A stretch of DNA of 64,000 nt from Desulfocarbo indianensis. Its GTDB lineage: Bacteria > Desulfobacterota > Desulfarculia > Desulfarculales > Desulfarculaceae. The stretch covers positions 124,001 to 188,000 of the forward strand of contig LBMP01000003.1 of assembly GCA_001184205.1 (NCBI GenBank), read 5' to 3'. Below are positions 18,752-30,696 of the stretch, one piece after another; the first letter of the stretch is position 1, and each line of letters begins with the position of its first letter. The notes beneath the pieces are model-generated. The model made no database searches, had not been told where the DNA came from, and saw only the letters and a program-made list of their open reading frames with translations. A program made the position numbers and the translations under genes.

Positions 18752-19921
18752 TTACAGGCCCAGTTCGCTCTTCAGCTTATCGGCCATGTCCGTCACTTCC
18801 CAGGTGAAGCCTTCCTCTTCCCGTCCGAAATGGCCGTAAGCCGCGGTCTTTTTGTACACGGGCCGCTTGAGGTCCAGTTTGGCGATCATGGCCGAGGGCC
18901 GGAAATCGAAAAGCTTGGCCACGGCCTGGGTGATCTTGGAAGTGGGCGCCTTGGCGGTGCCGTAGGTGTAGACCAGAATGGACACCGGCTGGGGCACGCC
19001 GATGGCGTAGGCCACCTGCACCTCGGCCTTGGAAGCCGCGCCGGCGGCCACGATGTTCTTGGCCACGTAGCGGGCGAAATAGGAGCCCGAGCGGTCCACC
19101 TTGGAGGGGTCCTTGCCGCTGAAGCAGCCGCCGCCGTGGGAGCCCTGGCCGCCGTAGGTGTCCACGATGATCTTGCGTCCGGTGAGCCCGCAATCGCCGT
19201 GGGGGCCGCCCACCACGAAGCGCCCCGTGGTGTTGATGAAATACTTGGTGTCGCCGTCCAGCATGTTCTTGGGGATGGTCTTTTTGACGACCTCCTCCAT
19301 GATGCCTTCCTTGATGGCGTCGTATTTAACGTCCGGCGTGTGCTGGGCGGCGATGACGATGGCCTCCACCCGCTTGGGCGTGTTCTCCTCGTATTCGATG
19401 GTCACCTGGGTCTTGCCGTCCGGCCGCAGAAAGGAAAGGCCGCCGTCCTTGCGCACCCTTGCCAAGCGGCGGGCCAGCTTGTGCGCGTAGGAGATGGGCA
19501 TGGGCATGAGCTCCGGCGTTTCATCGCAGGCATAGCCGAACATGATGCCCTGGTCGCCGGCGCCCTGCTCGCCGAACAGGGAGGTGTCGGCGGTGACGCC
19601 CTGGGAGATGTCGGGAGATTGCTTGTCGATGCTGGTCATCACCGCGCAGGTTTCCCAGTCGAATCCCATGGAGGAGTTGGTGTAGCCTATGCGGCGGATG
19701 GTGGTGCGCACTATGTCGGGAATGTCCACCCAGGTCTGGGTGGTGATTTCACCGGCCACCATGCACATGCCGGTGGTTACCAAGGTTTCGCAGGCCACGC
19801 GGCTTTCAGAATCGTCTTTAAGCATCGCGTCCAGGATGGCGTCGGAAATCTGGTCGGCGACCTTGTCGGGGTGTCCCTCGGTCACCGATTCGCTGGTAAA
19901 CAAATAATTGGTATTGCTCAT
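18752..19921 (-). CDS. metK: S-adenosylmethionine synthase
   Basis: A 389-residue enzyme that makes SAM from methionine and ATP. Signature segments are [16 protein letters not shown] near the N-terminus, [12 protein letters not shown] around residue 120 and the glycine-rich [17 protein letters not shown] loop near residue 265, all in the usual places for a full-length bacterial MetK. The start ATG 19921 follows AGGGAGA. It is the first gene of the metK-ahcY unit and is read from the promoter at 19959-19987. Confidence 0.98.
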   Translation of the reverse strand: MSNTNYLFTSESVTEGHPDKVADQISDAILDAMLKDDSESRVACETLVTTGMCMVAGEITTQTWVDIPDIVRTTIRRIGYTNSSMGFDWETCAVMTSIDKQSPDISQGVTADTSLFGEQGAGDQGIMFGYACDETPELMPMPISYAHKLARRLARVRKDGGLSFLRPDGKTQVTIEYEENTPKRVEAIVIAAQHTPDVKYDAIKEGIMEEVVKKTIPKNMLDGDTKYFINTTGRFVVGGPHGDCGLTGRKIIVDTYGGQGSHGGGCFSGKDPSKVDRSGSYFARYVAKNIVAAGAASKAEVQVAYAIGVPQPVSILVYTYGTAKAPTSKITQAVAKLFDFRPSAMIAKLDLKRPVYKKTAAYGHFGREEEGFTWEVTDMADKLKSELGL

Positions 19922-19958
19922 TCTTTAATCTCCCTTTGGGTGCTGGCTCAGGCAACAA

Positions 19959-19987
19959 ATTAAACCACCCGCTCCGGTGTGTGTCAA
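19959..19987 (-). promoter_or_regulatory. Sigma70 promoter of metK
   Basis: On the minus strand TTGACA (19987-19982), 17-bp spacer, TTTAAT (19964-19959). The spacer lies within the inverted repeat at 19966-20000. Confidence 0.7.
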
Positions 19988-20000
19988 CCGGAAGCGGGTG
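19966..20000 (-). other. Inverted repeat overlapping the metK promoter
   Basis: CACCCGCT-CCGG and CCGG-A-AGCGGGTG pair with one bulged base around a 10-nt loop. It can be the panC-panD terminator (tail GTTTAATTTG is T-poor) or an operator, as it covers the promoter spacer and -35 box. Confidence 0.45.
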
Positions 20001-20045
20001 CGGGAGTAGGCTGGCGAGCGCGCCGCTTGGCTTATGGGAAAGCGG

Positions 20046-20435
20046 CTAATTGGCCAGGTGCAGGGCTGCCTGCGGCTCGTCCAACAAAGTTTTAACCCGG
20101 TTTTTTTCATCAACCAATACCACCACCGGATGATGCTTGGCGACTTCCTCTTGGCTGAGCCAGGCCGAGGTGACGATTATCAATAGGTCGCCTCTCTGGC
20201 CCTTGCGCGCGGCGGCCCCGTTCAGACAGAGCACTCCGCTGCCCGGCTCGCCGGGAATGACGTAGGTCTCGAAACGTTCGCCGTTGTTCACGTTGTACAC
20301 CTTGACCATTTCATAGGGCACCATGGCCGCGGCGTCCAACAGGTTTTGATCCACGGTCAGGCTGCCTTCGTAATCCAGACAGGCCTCGGTTACGGTGGCG
20401 CGGTGAATCTTGGATTTCATCATATGGCGATGCAT
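20046..20435 (-). CDS. panD: Aspartate 1-decarboxylase
   Basis: A 129-residue proenzyme that makes beta-alanine for pantothenate. It is cleaved between Gly and Ser in the motif YEGSLTVD to form the pyruvoyl group; the GS pair is present about 24 residues from the start. ATG 20435 ([16 protein letters not shown]) is chosen over the upstream ATG at 20462 because AGGAAA precedes it and the protein then aligns with the family start. It follows panC by 27 bp, so beta-alanine is produced by the same unit that uses it. Confidence 0.96.
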   Translation of the reverse strand: MHRHMMKSKIHRATVTEACLDYEGSLTVDQNLLDAAAMVPYEMVKVYNVNNGERFETYVIPGEPGSGVLCLNGAAARKGQRGDLLIIVTSAWLSQEEVAKHHPVVVLVDEKNRVKTLLDEPQAALHLAN

Positions 20436-20462
20436 GGCTGTTTCCTTTCCGCCTCCCGGCAA

Positions 20463-21317
20463 TCAGTCCAGGGGCGCATTATCGATCAAACGGGTGCCGC
20501 CCACCCAAACAGCCATGGCCATGCGGGCCGGGCGGTCCAAAACCTCAAGCGGCGTCAAGTCGTCCGCCGCCACGATTTCCAGATATTCCAGGCGGGCGCT
20601 GGCCACGGCCTTTATCTCGGCCTCGGCCGCGATTTTAAGCCGGGAGGCTTTTTTTTTCCCGCCCCGGGCCATTTCCCTGGCCTGGTTCAGGCCCCGCCAC
20701 AGGCACAGGGCCTCTTCGCGCTCCTGGGGGGAAAGCCGCACGTTGCGGCTGGATAAAGCCAGGCCGTCCTTTTCCCGCACGGTGGGCCGGCCCATCACCT
20801 CCACCCCCAAATCCAGATCGCGCACCATGCGCTTGATCACGGCGAGCTGCTGATAGTCCTTTTCCCCGAACGCGGCCAGGTGGGGCTGCACCGCGTTGAA
20901 GAGCTTCAGCACCACCGTGGTGACCCCGTCGAAGTGGCCCGGCCGGTGGGCCCCGCAAAGTCCCTGGGTCATGGGGCCCAGGCTCACCTTGGTCTGGAAG
21001 CCTTGCGGATACATGAGGTCGGCCGTGGGGTAATACACCACGTCCACCCCATGAGCGGCGCACATATCCAGATCGGCCTGCCAGGTGCGCGGGTAGCCGT
21101 CAAGGTCGTCGGCGCGGTCGAACTGCAAGGGGTTCACGAAGATGGAGACCACCAGGGCGTCGCAGGCACTGCGGGCGTAATCCACCAGGGACATGTGGCC
21201 GGCGTGCAGCGCCCCCATGGTGGGCACGAATCCCACCCGCTTGCCTTCCCGGCGCGCATTCTCGCTATAAGCGCGCATTTCCGCCGGGGTCTTGATTATG
21301 GTTGGTTGTGGGCTCAA
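20463..21317 (-). CDS. panC: Pantoate--beta-alanine ligase
   Basis: A 284-residue ligase that joins pantoate and beta-alanine using ATP. It shows the HIGH-like PTMGALHAGH motif, CGAHRPGHFDGVTTVV and the KMSKS-like region LSSRNVRLSPQE. Translation appears to begin at TTG 21317, which has GGGAG four bases upstream and gives the family N-terminus TIIKTPAEMRAY; the first in-frame ATG would cut into the first strand. It is the promoter-proximal gene of panC-panD. Confidence 0.96.
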   Translation of the reverse strand: MSPQPTIIKTPAEMRAYSENARREGKRVGFVPTMGALHAGHMSLVDYARSACDALVVSIFVNPLQFDRADDLDGYPRTWQADLDMCAAHGVDVVYYPTADLMYPQGFQTKVSLGPMTQGLCGAHRPGHFDGVTTVVLKLFNAVQPHLAAFGEKDYQQLAVIKRMVRDLDLGVEVMGRPTVREKDGLALSSRNVRLSPQEREEALCLWRGLNQAREMARGGKKKASRLKIAAEAEIKAVASARLEYLEIVAADDLTPLEVLDRPARMAMAVWVGGTRLIDNAPLD

Positions 21318-21561
21318 GTGCTCCCGTCCCGGTCACCGGCTTTTGGCCAGTCAATCCAAGCGGTTGACTTTATGGATAGCCTTTGATTTCGCCTCGGCCC
21401 CATCCCTTGCCTGCCCGGAGCGCCCTGCCCTCAAGCGGTGGGGAATCAACGCGGCCCGGCGTCATCATCGCCTAACAAAAAACATCTACAACATATTTAT
21501 GCATATGTCCAGCAAATGCTGCGCCTTATTTCAAGACCTTTTATAAAATATAAAACAGGCC

Positions 21562-22410
21562 TCAAGGCTTGTCAAAAATAGCCTTGGCCACCCGCGCGAA
21601 CTCGGCGACGGACAGGGTTTCCGCCCGGCGAGTGGGCTCCACCTCCGCGGCGGCCAAACCGGCCTCCACCCTGGCGCGGGCCCATTGCAGGCCGCCGGCC
21701 AGGCTGTTGGCCAGGGTCTTGCGGCGCTGGCTGAAGGCCGCCTTGACCACCCGGCTGAACCAGGCGGCCTCCCGTGAGCCGGCCTCGCCCAAAAGCGGCT
21801 GGGGCAAGGGCGAAAGATGCAGCACCTGGCTGGCCACCTTGGGCCGGGGGAAGAACTGGTCCGGCCCCACCTTCATGCCCGGCTCCACCAGGCACCAGGC
21901 CTGGGCCAGCACCGAGAGGCGTCCGTAGTCGCGGCTGCCCGGTGCGGCCATGATCCTCACGCCCACTTCCTTTTGCACCATGAGCGTGGCCCGCCGCCAA
22001 GCACCCCTGGCCTGGATCAAACGGAACAAGAGCGGCGAACTGATGTTGTAAGGCAGGTTGCCCAGGACGCATAGCGGCCCGCCGGCCTCCTCGGCCAGGG
22101 CTTCCCAATCCAGGGACAGGGCGTCCGCGTGGATAAGCTCCACGTTGGCCACGCCCTCCCCGGCCAGGATGCCCTGCAGGGCCGCGTGCACCCCCCGGTC
22201 CAGTTCCAGCGCGATCACCCTGCCCGCCTGCCGCGCCGCCGCCAGGGTGAGCGCCCCCAGGCCGGCGCCGATCTCCACCACCGTCTCGCCCGGCTTTATG
22301 CCGGCCGAGCGGGCGATGGCCTCGGCCGTGGCGGGCTGGATCAGAAAGTTCTGGCCCCGCTCCTTGGAGGCCGCCAGGCCGTGGGCTTTCAGCAGATCGC
22401 GGGGATGCAT
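21562..22410 (-). CDS. rsmA: 16S rRNA dimethyladenosine transferase
   Basis: A 282-residue enzyme that dimethylates two adjacent adenosines in the 3'-terminal helix of 16S rRNA. Motifs: GQNFLIQP near the N-terminus, SAM-binding EIGAGLGALTL, and catalytic NLPYNISSPLLF. It lies 54 bp behind tsaD at the end of the long housekeeping run. Length and motif spacing are normal. Confidence 0.96.
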   Translation of the reverse strand: MHPRDLLKAHGLAASKERGQNFLIQPATAEAIARSAGIKPGETVVEIGAGLGALTLAAARQAGRVIALELDRGVHAALQGILAGEGVANVELIHADALSLDWEALAEEAGGPLCVLGNLPYNISSPLLFRLIQARGAWRRATLMVQKEVGVRIMAAPGSRDYGRLSVLAQAWCLVEPGMKVGPDQFFPRPKVASQVLHLSPLPQPLLGEAGSREAAWFSRVVKAAFSQRRKTLANSLAGGLQWARARVEAGLAAAEVEPTRRAETLSVAEFARVAKAIFDKP

Positions 22411-22464
22411 GGCCTTGCTCGTTTGCTTGCTTGGGGGGGTGAAGATGCGGTTAGGGTCCTGGGC

Positions 22465-23562
22465 TCAGCCCCGCGCCGCCGGGCCGGGCTCCACGGGCAG
22501 CATGCCGCCCAGGGGAAGCCGGCTGATGGCGTCGGCCTCCAAGGGCAGGCGCTCGCCCCACCGCAGATGCAGGCAGCCGGCCGCGGCGATCATGGCCGCG
22601 TTGTCCGTGCATAAATCCAAGGGCGGCAGGGTGAGCCGCAGGCCGTTTTCCCGGGCGGCCTGGCTCATGGCCTGGCGCAGCCTTTGGTTGGCGGCCACGC
22701 CGCCGGCCAGGGCCAGCCGGCCCACGCCGTGCTCCTGGGCGGCGGCCAGGGTCTTTTTGACCAGCACCTCCACCACCGCCTCCTGGAATGAAGCGCACAG
22801 GTCTTCCATGCGGTAGGGCTCGCCCTGGTGATCGCGCCGGAAATAAACCACCGCCGTTTTCAGGCCGGAGAAGGAGAAGTCCAGGGTGCCGTCGTGCAGG
22901 CGGGGGCGGGGCAAGGCGATGGCCTGGGGATCGCCGGACTTGGCCAGGCGATCGATCACCACCCCGCCGGGATAGCCCAGGCCATAGAGCTTGGCCACCT
23001 TGTCGAAAGCCTCGCCGGCCGCGTCGTCCACGGTCTGGCCCAGTTCGCGCTGCCTGCCCGGCTCCTCCACCAGAAATATGCTGGTGTGGCCGCCGGAAAC
23101 CAAAAGCGCCACCAAGGGATAATCCGGCGGCTCCTCACACAAATCCAGGGCGGCCAAATGACCCTCCAGATGGCTCACCCCCACGATGGGCAGGCCCCGC
23201 GACCAGGCCAGGGCCTTGGCCAGGGAGAGCCCCACCAGAAGCGCGCCGATGAGCCCCGGCCCCTGGGTCACGGCCAGGCCGCTCAGGTCGCCCAGGCCCA
23301 CCCCGGCCTCGGCCAGGGCGGCGCGCACCACCGGGGCCAGGTTCTCCAGATGGCGGCGGGAAGCCAATTCCGGCACCACCCCGCCGAAGGGCGCGTGGTC
23401 CTTCACCTGGCTGGCCACCACCGAGCTGAGCACCCGGCGGCCGCCGGCCACCACCGAGGCGGCGCTTTCGTCGCAGGAGGTCTCTAGGCCCAGGACCAGG
23501 CGGCCCGGGTCCTGGGCGTCGGAATCGGCCGGGCCGGGCCCCGAGGGCTCACATTTCGCCAC
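22465..23562 (-). CDS. tsaD: tRNA N6-adenosine threonylcarbamoyltransferase
   Basis: A 365-residue ASKHA-fold protein that transfers threonylcarbamoyl to A37 of ANN-decoding tRNAs. The metal-binding HLEGH motif, the N-terminal [14 protein letters not shown] and [11 protein letters not shown] are present. It overlaps fbp by 14 bp. The partner tsaE lies further upstream in the same run of genes, so two t6A enzymes are probably co-transcribed; tsaB and tsaC are not in this window. Confidence 0.96.
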   Translation of the reverse strand: MAKCEPSGPGPADSDAQDPGRLVLGLETSCDESAASVVAGGRRVLSSVVASQVKDHAPFGGVVPELASRRHLENLAPVVRAALAEAGVGLGDLSGLAVTQGPGLIGALLVGLSLAKALAWSRGLPIVGVSHLEGHLAALDLCEEPPDYPLVALLVSGGHTSIFLVEEPGRQRELGQTVDDAAGEAFDKVAKLYGLGYPGGVVIDRLAKSGDPQAIALPRPRLHDGTLDFSFSGLKTAVVYFRRDHQGEPYRMEDLCASFQEAVVEVLVKKTLAAAQEHGVGRLALAGGVAANQRLRQAMSQAARENGLRLTLPPLDLCTDNAAMIAAAGCLHLRWGERLPLEADAISRLPLGGMLPVEPGPAARG

Positions 23563-24562
23563 GATAGAATTTCTCCGCCAGCTCCACCTCGTGCTTGCTG
23601 CCGATGATCAAGGGCACCCGCTGGTGCAGGTGCTCCGGCTCCAGCTCCATGACGCGGCGGTTGCCGGTGCTGGAAGCGCCGCCGGCCTGCTCGCACACGA
23701 AGGAAAGGGGATTGGCCTCGTACAAGAGGCGCAGCTTGCCGTGGGGCTTCTTGGGGTCCTTGGTGTCGGCCGGATAGAGAAACACGCCGCCGTAGAGCAG
23801 GGTGCGGTGGAAATCCGAAACCAGGGAGCCGATGTAGCGCAGGGAATAGACCGGCTTGTCCTCGCTGGGCTTGCGCAGGAAATCGATATACTGCTTGGTG
23901 GGCTCGTGCCAGTAGTCCCAGTAGCCCGCGTTGACGCTGAATATCTTGCCGCGCTCCGGAATCTTGATGTTGGGATGGCTTAAAAGGAACTCGCCCACCG
24001 AGGGGTCCAGGGTGAAGCCGGAGACGCCGTTGCCCGTGGTGTAGACCATCATGGTGGAGGAGCCGTAGAGGAAATAGCCGGCCGCCACCTGGCTGTAGCC
24101 GGGCTGCAAAAGGTCGCTCATCTGGTAATCCACCCCGCCGGACTGCTTGCGCAGAATGCTGAAGATGGTGCCGATGGACACGTTGGCGTCTATGTTGGAG
24201 GAGCCGTCCAGGGGGTCGAAGAGCAGCACGTATTCGCCCTTTTCCACGCCGTCGGGCATCTCGATGGGGTCGGCGTCCTCCTCCGAACCCATCACGCAGA
24301 TGTAGCGGCTCTGGGCCATGCGGCGACAGATCACGTCGTGGGCGAACTCGTCCAGCTTGCGGACCCGCTCTCCCTGCACGTTGCGCTCGCCGGTGAAACC
24401 CAGAATCTCCACCAGGCCGGCCTTGGTGACCTCGCGGTTGATGATCTTGGCCGAGAGAATCAGTTCGTTCAGCATGCGGGTGAAGGCGCCGGTGGCCCCT
24501 TTTTGCTTTTCCTGCTGGCTTAAAAGGTGCTGGGTGACCGTTACTCCTAATGGACTGGACAT
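23549..24562 (-). CDS. fbp: Class I fructose-1,6-bisphosphatase
   Basis: A 337-residue gluconeogenic enzyme that removes the 1-phosphate of fructose 1,6-bisphosphate. The metal site [14 protein letters not shown] and the ENQRR-like [12 protein letters not shown] region are present; length is normal for the class I family. It overlaps tsaD by 14 bp and is preceded by a 190-bp gap with a GC-rich hairpin (GGCCGG/CCGGCC) but no T run. Confidence 0.95.
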   Translation of the reverse strand: MSSPLGVTVTQHLLSQQEKQKGATGAFTRMLNELILSAKIINREVTKAGLVEILGFTGERNVQGERVRKLDEFAHDVICRRMAQSRYICVMGSEEDADPIEMPDGVEKGEYVLLFDPLDGSSNIDANVSIGTIFSILRKQSGGVDYQMSDLLQPGYSQVAAGYFLYGSSTMMVYTTGNGVSGFTLDPSVGEFLLSHPNIKIPERGKIFSVNAGYWDYWHEPTKQYIDFLRKPSEDKPVYSLRYIGSLVSDFHRTLLYGGVFLYPADTKDPKKPHGKLRLLYEANPLSFVCEQAGGASSTGNRRVMELEPEHLHQRVPLIIGSKHEVELAEKFYRGEM

Positions 24563-24752
24563 GAAACCCTCCTAAAGCGAATGCCGGCTGGCAAATGCGC
24601 CGCGCCCGCGGTGAGGCGCGCCCCGGGATAAGGGTGTCGGCGTGTAATTAAATATGGACCGGGGCCGGATAAGGCCGGCCTAATTTTTAGGTTACAGAAT
24701 AGCACCAGCTCCCCGGCTTGGGCAAGCTCGCGGCCCCGGTCCCTATTGGCTC

Positions 24753-26333
<1,581 letters not shown>

Positions 26334-26453
26334 CTCCCTACACTCCCTTTGCCGGACCGGCCGGCCATTTTAGGCTGGACCGGTCCCGTCCTCTGATGAT
26401 CATCTGATATGCCGCTGGGATTTAGCCAGCTCTTGGAGTGTGGCCTTTTTAGG

Positions 26454-27698
26454 CTAGATATCCTCGGCCGCCGGCTCCAGGCCCTCGGCCAGGCCGAAGG
26501 CCTTGTGCAGCGCCCGCACCGCCAATTCGGTGTATTTCTCGTCTATGACGCAGGATACCTTTATCTCGCTGGTGTTGATGGTCTGGATATTGATTCCCTC
26601 GTCCGCCAGAGCACCGAACATCTTGGAGGCCACACCGGCATGGTTGCGCATGCCGATGCCGATAATTGATACTTTGGCGATGTTGGGATCGCCGAGGACC
26701 TCCTTGGCCCCGATCTCCGAGCACACCGTGGAAAGCAGCCCCATGGCCTTCTTGTAGTCGGTCTTGGGCACGGTGAAGGTGAGATCGGTGGTGCCGTCCA
26801 CGCTGGTGTTCTGGATGATTACGTCAACCACGATGCCTGCGTTGGAAATGGGAGTGAAGACCTTGCGGGCCACGCCCGGCTGATCGGGCACGCCCTTTAT
26901 GGTGATGCGGGCCTCGTTCTTGTTGTAGGCCACGCCGCTGATGATGAGTTGTTCCTTGATCTGTTCCTCGGGGACCACCATGGTTCCCTCCCTGTCGGTG
27001 AAGGTGGAGCGGACGTGAATCCTCACGCCGAACTTGGCGGCGAACTCCACGGAGCGTATGTCCAACACCTTGGCCCCCAGGGAGGCCATCTCCAGCATCT
27101 CCTCGTAGGAGATGCGCTCCAGTTTGCGGGCCTCGGGCACGATGTTGGGGTCGGTGGTGAACACGCCCTCCACGTCGGTGTAAATCTCGCACACGTCGGC
27201 TTTCAAGGCCGCGGCCATGGCCACCGCCGTGGTGTCGGAGCCGCCCCGGCCCAGGGTGGTCAGATCGCCGGTGTCCTCGTCCACTCCCTGGAAACCGGCC
27301 ACCACCACCACCTTACCCTGGTCCAGAAGCTCGTGCACCCGGAGCGCGTCCACCAGTTCGATGCGCGCCTTGCCGTAGCGGTGGTTGGTCAACAGGCCCG
27401 CCTGAAAACCCAAGAGCGAGTGGGCGTCCAGCCCGACGGCGTGGGAGGCTATGCAAAAAAGCGCCACGGACTGTTGCTCGCCGGTGGCCAGGAGCACGTC
27501 CAGCTCGCGCTCGTCCGGGTCGGGGTGCACCTCCTGGGCCAGCCTGAGGAGCCGGTCGGTCTCGCCGGCCATGGCCGAAAGCACCACCACCACCTGGTTG
27601 CCCGCCTCGGCCAGGGTCTTGACCTTCTGCGCCACCCGGCGGATGCGGTTGAGACCTCCCACCGAGGTGCCGCCGTATTTCTGCACGATGAGCGCCAT
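26454..27698 (-). CDS. lysC: Aspartate kinase
   Basis: A 414-residue kinase that phosphorylates aspartate, the entry to lysine, threonine and methionine synthesis. The N-terminal catalytic domain starts MALIVQKYGGTSVGG and contains FQGVDEDTGDLTTLGRGGSD; two ACT domains follow (about 270-340 and 350-405: ITIKGVPDQPGVARKVF, VSIIGIGMRNHAGVASKMF), which suggest feedback control by an amino acid end product. It follows tsaE by 8 bp. Confidence 0.96.
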   Translation of the reverse strand: MALIVQKYGGTSVGGLNRIRRVAQKVKTLAEAGNQVVVVLSAMAGETDRLLRLAQEVHPDPDERELDVLLATGEQQSVALFCIASHAVGLDAHSLLGFQAGLLTNHRYGKARIELVDALRVHELLDQGKVVVVAGFQGVDEDTGDLTTLGRGGSDTTAVAMAAALKADVCEIYTDVEGVFTTDPNIVPEARKLERISYEEMLEMASLGAKVLDIRSVEFAAKFGVRIHVRSTFTDREGTMVVPEEQIKEQLIISGVAYNKNEARITIKGVPDQPGVARKVFTPISNAGIVVDVIIQNTSVDGTTDLTFTVPKTDYKKAMGLLSTVCSEIGAKEVLGDPNIAKVSIIGIGMRNHAGVASKMFGALADEGINIQTINTSEIKVSCVIDEKYTELAVRALHKAFGLAEGLEPAAEDI

Positions 27699-27706
27699 GT
27701 CAGGAA

Positions 27707-28243
27707 CTATATCCCCGCCCCTTTAAAAACCCGCGCCGCCTCATCTAGCAAAGCCGCCGGCCCGGCCAGGCGCGCCCTACGCGCCCCTGCCTGGGCCAGC
27801 GCCAGCTCTATGAGCAGGCTGTCCGGCGGCCAGACCTCCGGCAGCCGCTCGGCCCATTCCACGGCCAGCACGCCGTCGGCCGCCTCGTCCAGAAGCTCCA
27901 GGTCCAGGGCCTCGCCCTGCTCCAGCCGGTACAGATCGGCGTGATAAAACCGCACCCGGCCCGGATACACGTTGACCAGGGTGAAGCTGGGCGAGGACAC
28001 GTTGTATTCCTCCCCCACCCCCAAGCCCCTGGCCAGGCCCTTGGCCAATACCGTCTTGCCCGCGCCCAGGTCTCCGGTAAGTAGCACCACCTGGCCGGCG
28101 GCAAGCATTTTACCCACGGTTTCGCCCAGGAACAACGTTGCCCGCTCGTCGGCGAGCAACAGCTCGGTTTCGGCCCGCTCCAAGCCAGGATTTACCATCG
28201 CCGGAGTTTCCGCGCAAGCATCGCGCTGATTATTCTGGCTCAT
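27707..28243 (-). CDS. tsaE: tRNA threonylcarbamoyladenosine biosynthesis ATPase
   Basis: A 178-residue P-loop protein needed for t6A synthesis with TsaB and TsaD. The Walker A motif is LLTGDLGAGKTVLAKGLARG; FTLVNVYPG and the HADLYRLEQ segment follow as in the family. About 20 residues precede the usual start, so a later initiation codon is possible. It overlaps nnr by 14 bp. Confidence 0.94.
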   Translation of the reverse strand: MSQNNQRDACAETPAMVNPGLERAETELLLADERATLFLGETVGKMLAAGQVVLLTGDLGAGKTVLAKGLARGLGVGEEYNVSSPSFTLVNVYPGRVRFYHADLYRLEQGEALDLELLDEAADGVLAVEWAERLPEVWPPDSLLIELALAQAGARRARLAGPAALLDEAARVFKGAGI

Positions 28244-29810
28244 TTTCGTCCAAGTCCAGGCCCTCCCCCTCCAGGGCGGCGAAAGCCTCCGGCAGGTAGT
28301 CGGCCAGCTCCTCGGCGGCCAGGCCCCGCTGGCCGTAATCCGCTTGGGCCAGGTCGGCGGCTCCGCCGTGAACGAAAACCCCGGCGCAGGCCGCGGCCAA
28401 GGCGTCGCAGCCCTGGGCCAGGAGACCGCCGATGAGCCCGGCCAGCACGTCGCCGCTGCCGCCGGAAGCCAAAAGTTGGTTGCCGGCGGGGTTGATCCAA
28501 ATCTGGCCGGTGGGCTGGGCGATGACGCTGCGCGCGCCCTTCAATACCACCACCGCGCCGCTTAAGTCGGCCAGGCGCCGCGCGGCCGAGGCGCGGTCCG
28601 CCTGCACCTCGTCCGCGGAGCAGTTCAAAAGCCGCGCCGCCTCGCCGGGGTGCGGCGTGAGGACCACGATCTGGCCGCCGAACCTGAAACCCTCCAGATG
28701 GCCGGCCAGGGCGTTGAGCCCGTCGGCGTCCACCACCAGAGGGCACTTGACTTGGCTGGCCAACTCCCTGGCCAACTGGGCGCTTTCCTCCTGCTGGCCC
28801 AGGCCGGGGCCCAGCACCACGGCCTGGCGCTGGTCCGCCATATCCAATAGAACCGGCAGGGCGGCTCCGGCCAGGGCGCCCTCGCTGGTTTCGGGCAGGG
28901 GCTGGCTCATGGCCGCGGTGAGCTTTATTTCCGCCACCTGGTTCAGCCCCTGGGGCAGGGCCACGGTGACCAGGCCGGCCCCGGCCCGCTGCCCGCCCAG
29001 GGCGGCCAGGCAGGGCGCGCCGGATTTGCCCAGGCTGCCGCCCACCACCAGGAGATGGCCGAAGGAGCCCTTGTGGCCGTCGGCCGGGCGGTAATTCAGC
29101 ATGGCCGCGGCCAGGTCCGGCTCCAAGAGATAGGCCATCACGCCCAGGCTCTCCACCACCTTGGGCGGGATGGAGATGTCCACGCAGGTCAGCTCGCCCA
29201 CGTATTCCCCGGCCTCCAGGGCCAAGCCCTGCTTGACCAGGCCGAAGGTGGCGGTCCAGTCCGCCTCCACCGCCGTCCCCAGGGGGCGGCCCGTGTCCGC
29301 GCAGAGCCCGCTGGGGATATCCACCGCCAGCACCGGCCGGCCCAGGCTGTTCAAGAGCTGGATGGCCGCGGCGTAGCGCCCCCTGACCGGCGAGTTCAGG
29401 CCCGTGCCCAATAGCGCGTCTATATAAAGCTCGTGGCCCGCCATGGCCGCCTCGTATTTGGCCAGGGCCTTGTCGTCCGCCACCTCCACGATCTCCACGC
29501 CGCTACGCTGAGCCACGGCCAGGTTGGTGGCCGCGTCGCCGGATATATCGTCTTTCTTGGCGAAAAGATAGGCGGTGCAGCGGGCGCCTTGGTTGGCCAG
29601 GATGCGGGCGATGGCCAGGCCGTCGCCGCCGTTGTTGCCCCGGCCGCAAAAGGCGGCCACGTCCAAAAGGGCCAAGTCGTCCACCGCTTCCAGGATCACC
29701 CGCGCCGCTCCCTGGGCCGCGTTTTCCATGAGCGCTATGCCGGGGAGCCCCACTTCCTCGATGGTCTGCCGGTCGGCTTCCCTCATCTGTTCGGCGGTCA
29801 CCAACAGCAT
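28230..29810 (-). CDS. nnr: Bifunctional NAD(P)H-hydrate epimerase/dehydratase
   Basis: A 526-residue repair enzyme. The N-terminal YjeF domain (about 1-215) epimerises damaged NAD(P)H hydrates (GRGNNGGDGLAIAR); the C-terminal ribokinase-like domain (about 230-510) dehydrates the S-form with ADP (VLTPHPGEAARLL, NPAGNQLLASGGSGDVLAGL). Both active-site regions look intact. It sits between acpS (15 bp gap) and tsaE (overlap), an arrangement frequent in Deltaproteobacteria. Confidence 0.95.
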   Translation of the reverse strand: MLLVTAEQMREADRQTIEEVGLPGIALMENAAQGAARVILEAVDDLALLDVAAFCGRGNNGGDGLAIARILANQGARCTAYLFAKKDDISGDAATNLAVAQRSGVEIVEVADDKALAKYEAAMAGHELYIDALLGTGLNSPVRGRYAAAIQLLNSLGRPVLAVDIPSGLCADTGRPLGTAVEADWTATFGLVKQGLALEAGEYVGELTCVDISIPPKVVESLGVMAYLLEPDLAAAMLNYRPADGHKGSFGHLLVVGGSLGKSGAPCLAALGGQRAGAGLVTVALPQGLNQVAEIKLTAAMSQPLPETSEGALAGAALPVLLDMADQRQAVVLGPGLGQQEESAQLARELASQVKCPLVVDADGLNALAGHLEGFRFGGQIVVLTPHPGEAARLLNCSADEVQADRASAARRLADLSGAVVVLKGARSVIAQPTGQIWINPAGNQLLASGGSGDVLAGLIGGLLAQGCDALAAACAGVFVHGGAADLAQADYGQRGLAAEELADYLPEAFAALEGEGLDLDENEPE

Positions 29811-29825
29811 GCAATCACCCCTTCC

Positions 29826-30200
29826 TCACTTTTCCAAAACCACCACCGCCGCCGCCAGGCCGGCGTCATCGGACAGGCTCAAGTGCCAGGCGCTCGCCCC
29901 ATTGTCTAAAAGCCAGCGGCGCGCCCGGCCGTGCAGCACAAGATAAGGCTTGCCCCGCTCGTCGTGGGCCACCTCGATCTCCCGCCAGCCCAGGCCCCGC
30001 ATGCCCAGGCCGGCGGCCTTGGCAAAGGCTTCCTTGGCCGCGAAACGCATGGCCAAAGCCTGGGCGGGTTGGGGCCGGGCCAGGGCTTCGGCGGCCTCGG
30101 CCTCGGTGAAGCAGCGCTTCACGAAACGCTCCCCGTGCCGCCGCCAAACCCGCTCCAGCCGGCTCACCTGCACGATATCCAGCCCCACCCCCAGAATCAT
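29826..30200 (-). CDS. acpS: Holo-[acyl-carrier-protein] synthase
   Basis: A 124-residue 4'-phosphopantetheinyl transferase that activates acyl carrier protein. MILGVGLDIVQVSRLE gives the metal-binding Asp, and RFAAKEAFAKA gives the second conserved motif. In related genomes pdxJ often directly precedes acpS; here a glycosyltransferase gene lies between them in the opposite direction. Confidence 0.95.
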   Translation of the reverse strand: MILGVGLDIVQVSRLERVWRRHGERFVKRCFTEAEAAEALARPQPAQALAMRFAAKEAFAKAAGLGMRGLGWREIEVAHDERGKPYLVLHGRARRWLLDNGASAWHLSLSDDAGLAAAVVVLEK

Positions 30201-30696
30201 GAAACGTCCCCAGCCCGGCCCGGGGGCCGCCCGCGCCGCGGGCTTTCCAGGCCTTCGCTTGCTATCCGTTTGAATATCAATATATTATATCCTTAAACCT
30301 TTGCCGGAATATCTGGGATTATATACCACGGCGCGGCGAAAGAGGAAAAGCGGCGCTCTGTTGCGAAAAATATTAACTGGTTGGGCTGAATTGACCGGCC
30401 CCGGCTTTTGGTGTAATATAATTGATTATATGCAATAATTAATACAAGTTGAACAAGCTGTCTTGCCCGCGGCCTCTTGGGGAACCGTTTATTTTTTCGG
30501 CAGGCCGCCGGAACTTGGTGCTTGTTTTTCTAAAAATGATATACTGCACCCTAGAATGCGGCGGCCGGGTAAAGGCTCCCACCGTAACCAGCCGCAAATA
30601 AAGATTAAACGCTACCGGTAGACGCCGTCCCAAGCGTTCATGTTCTATTTTATACAGTTTAGCCAGTTGTCCCGTTACGATGGGGGAGTTGGTAGT
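30201..30696. other. AT-rich divergent intergenic region
   Basis: 496 bp separating acpS (leftwards) from the glycosyltransferase (rightwards). It is strikingly AT-rich for this genome, with a palindrome ATATAAT-TG-ATTATAT (30415-30430) and several TATAAT-like boxes. A weak plus-strand promoter TTGGTG/TATACT with a 19-bp spacer lies at 30515-30545. No gene was seen. Confidence 0.5.

Noticed and set aside
18725-19963. A 412-codon open frame opposite metK
   Set aside because: Shadow of metK with the same unnatural composition.
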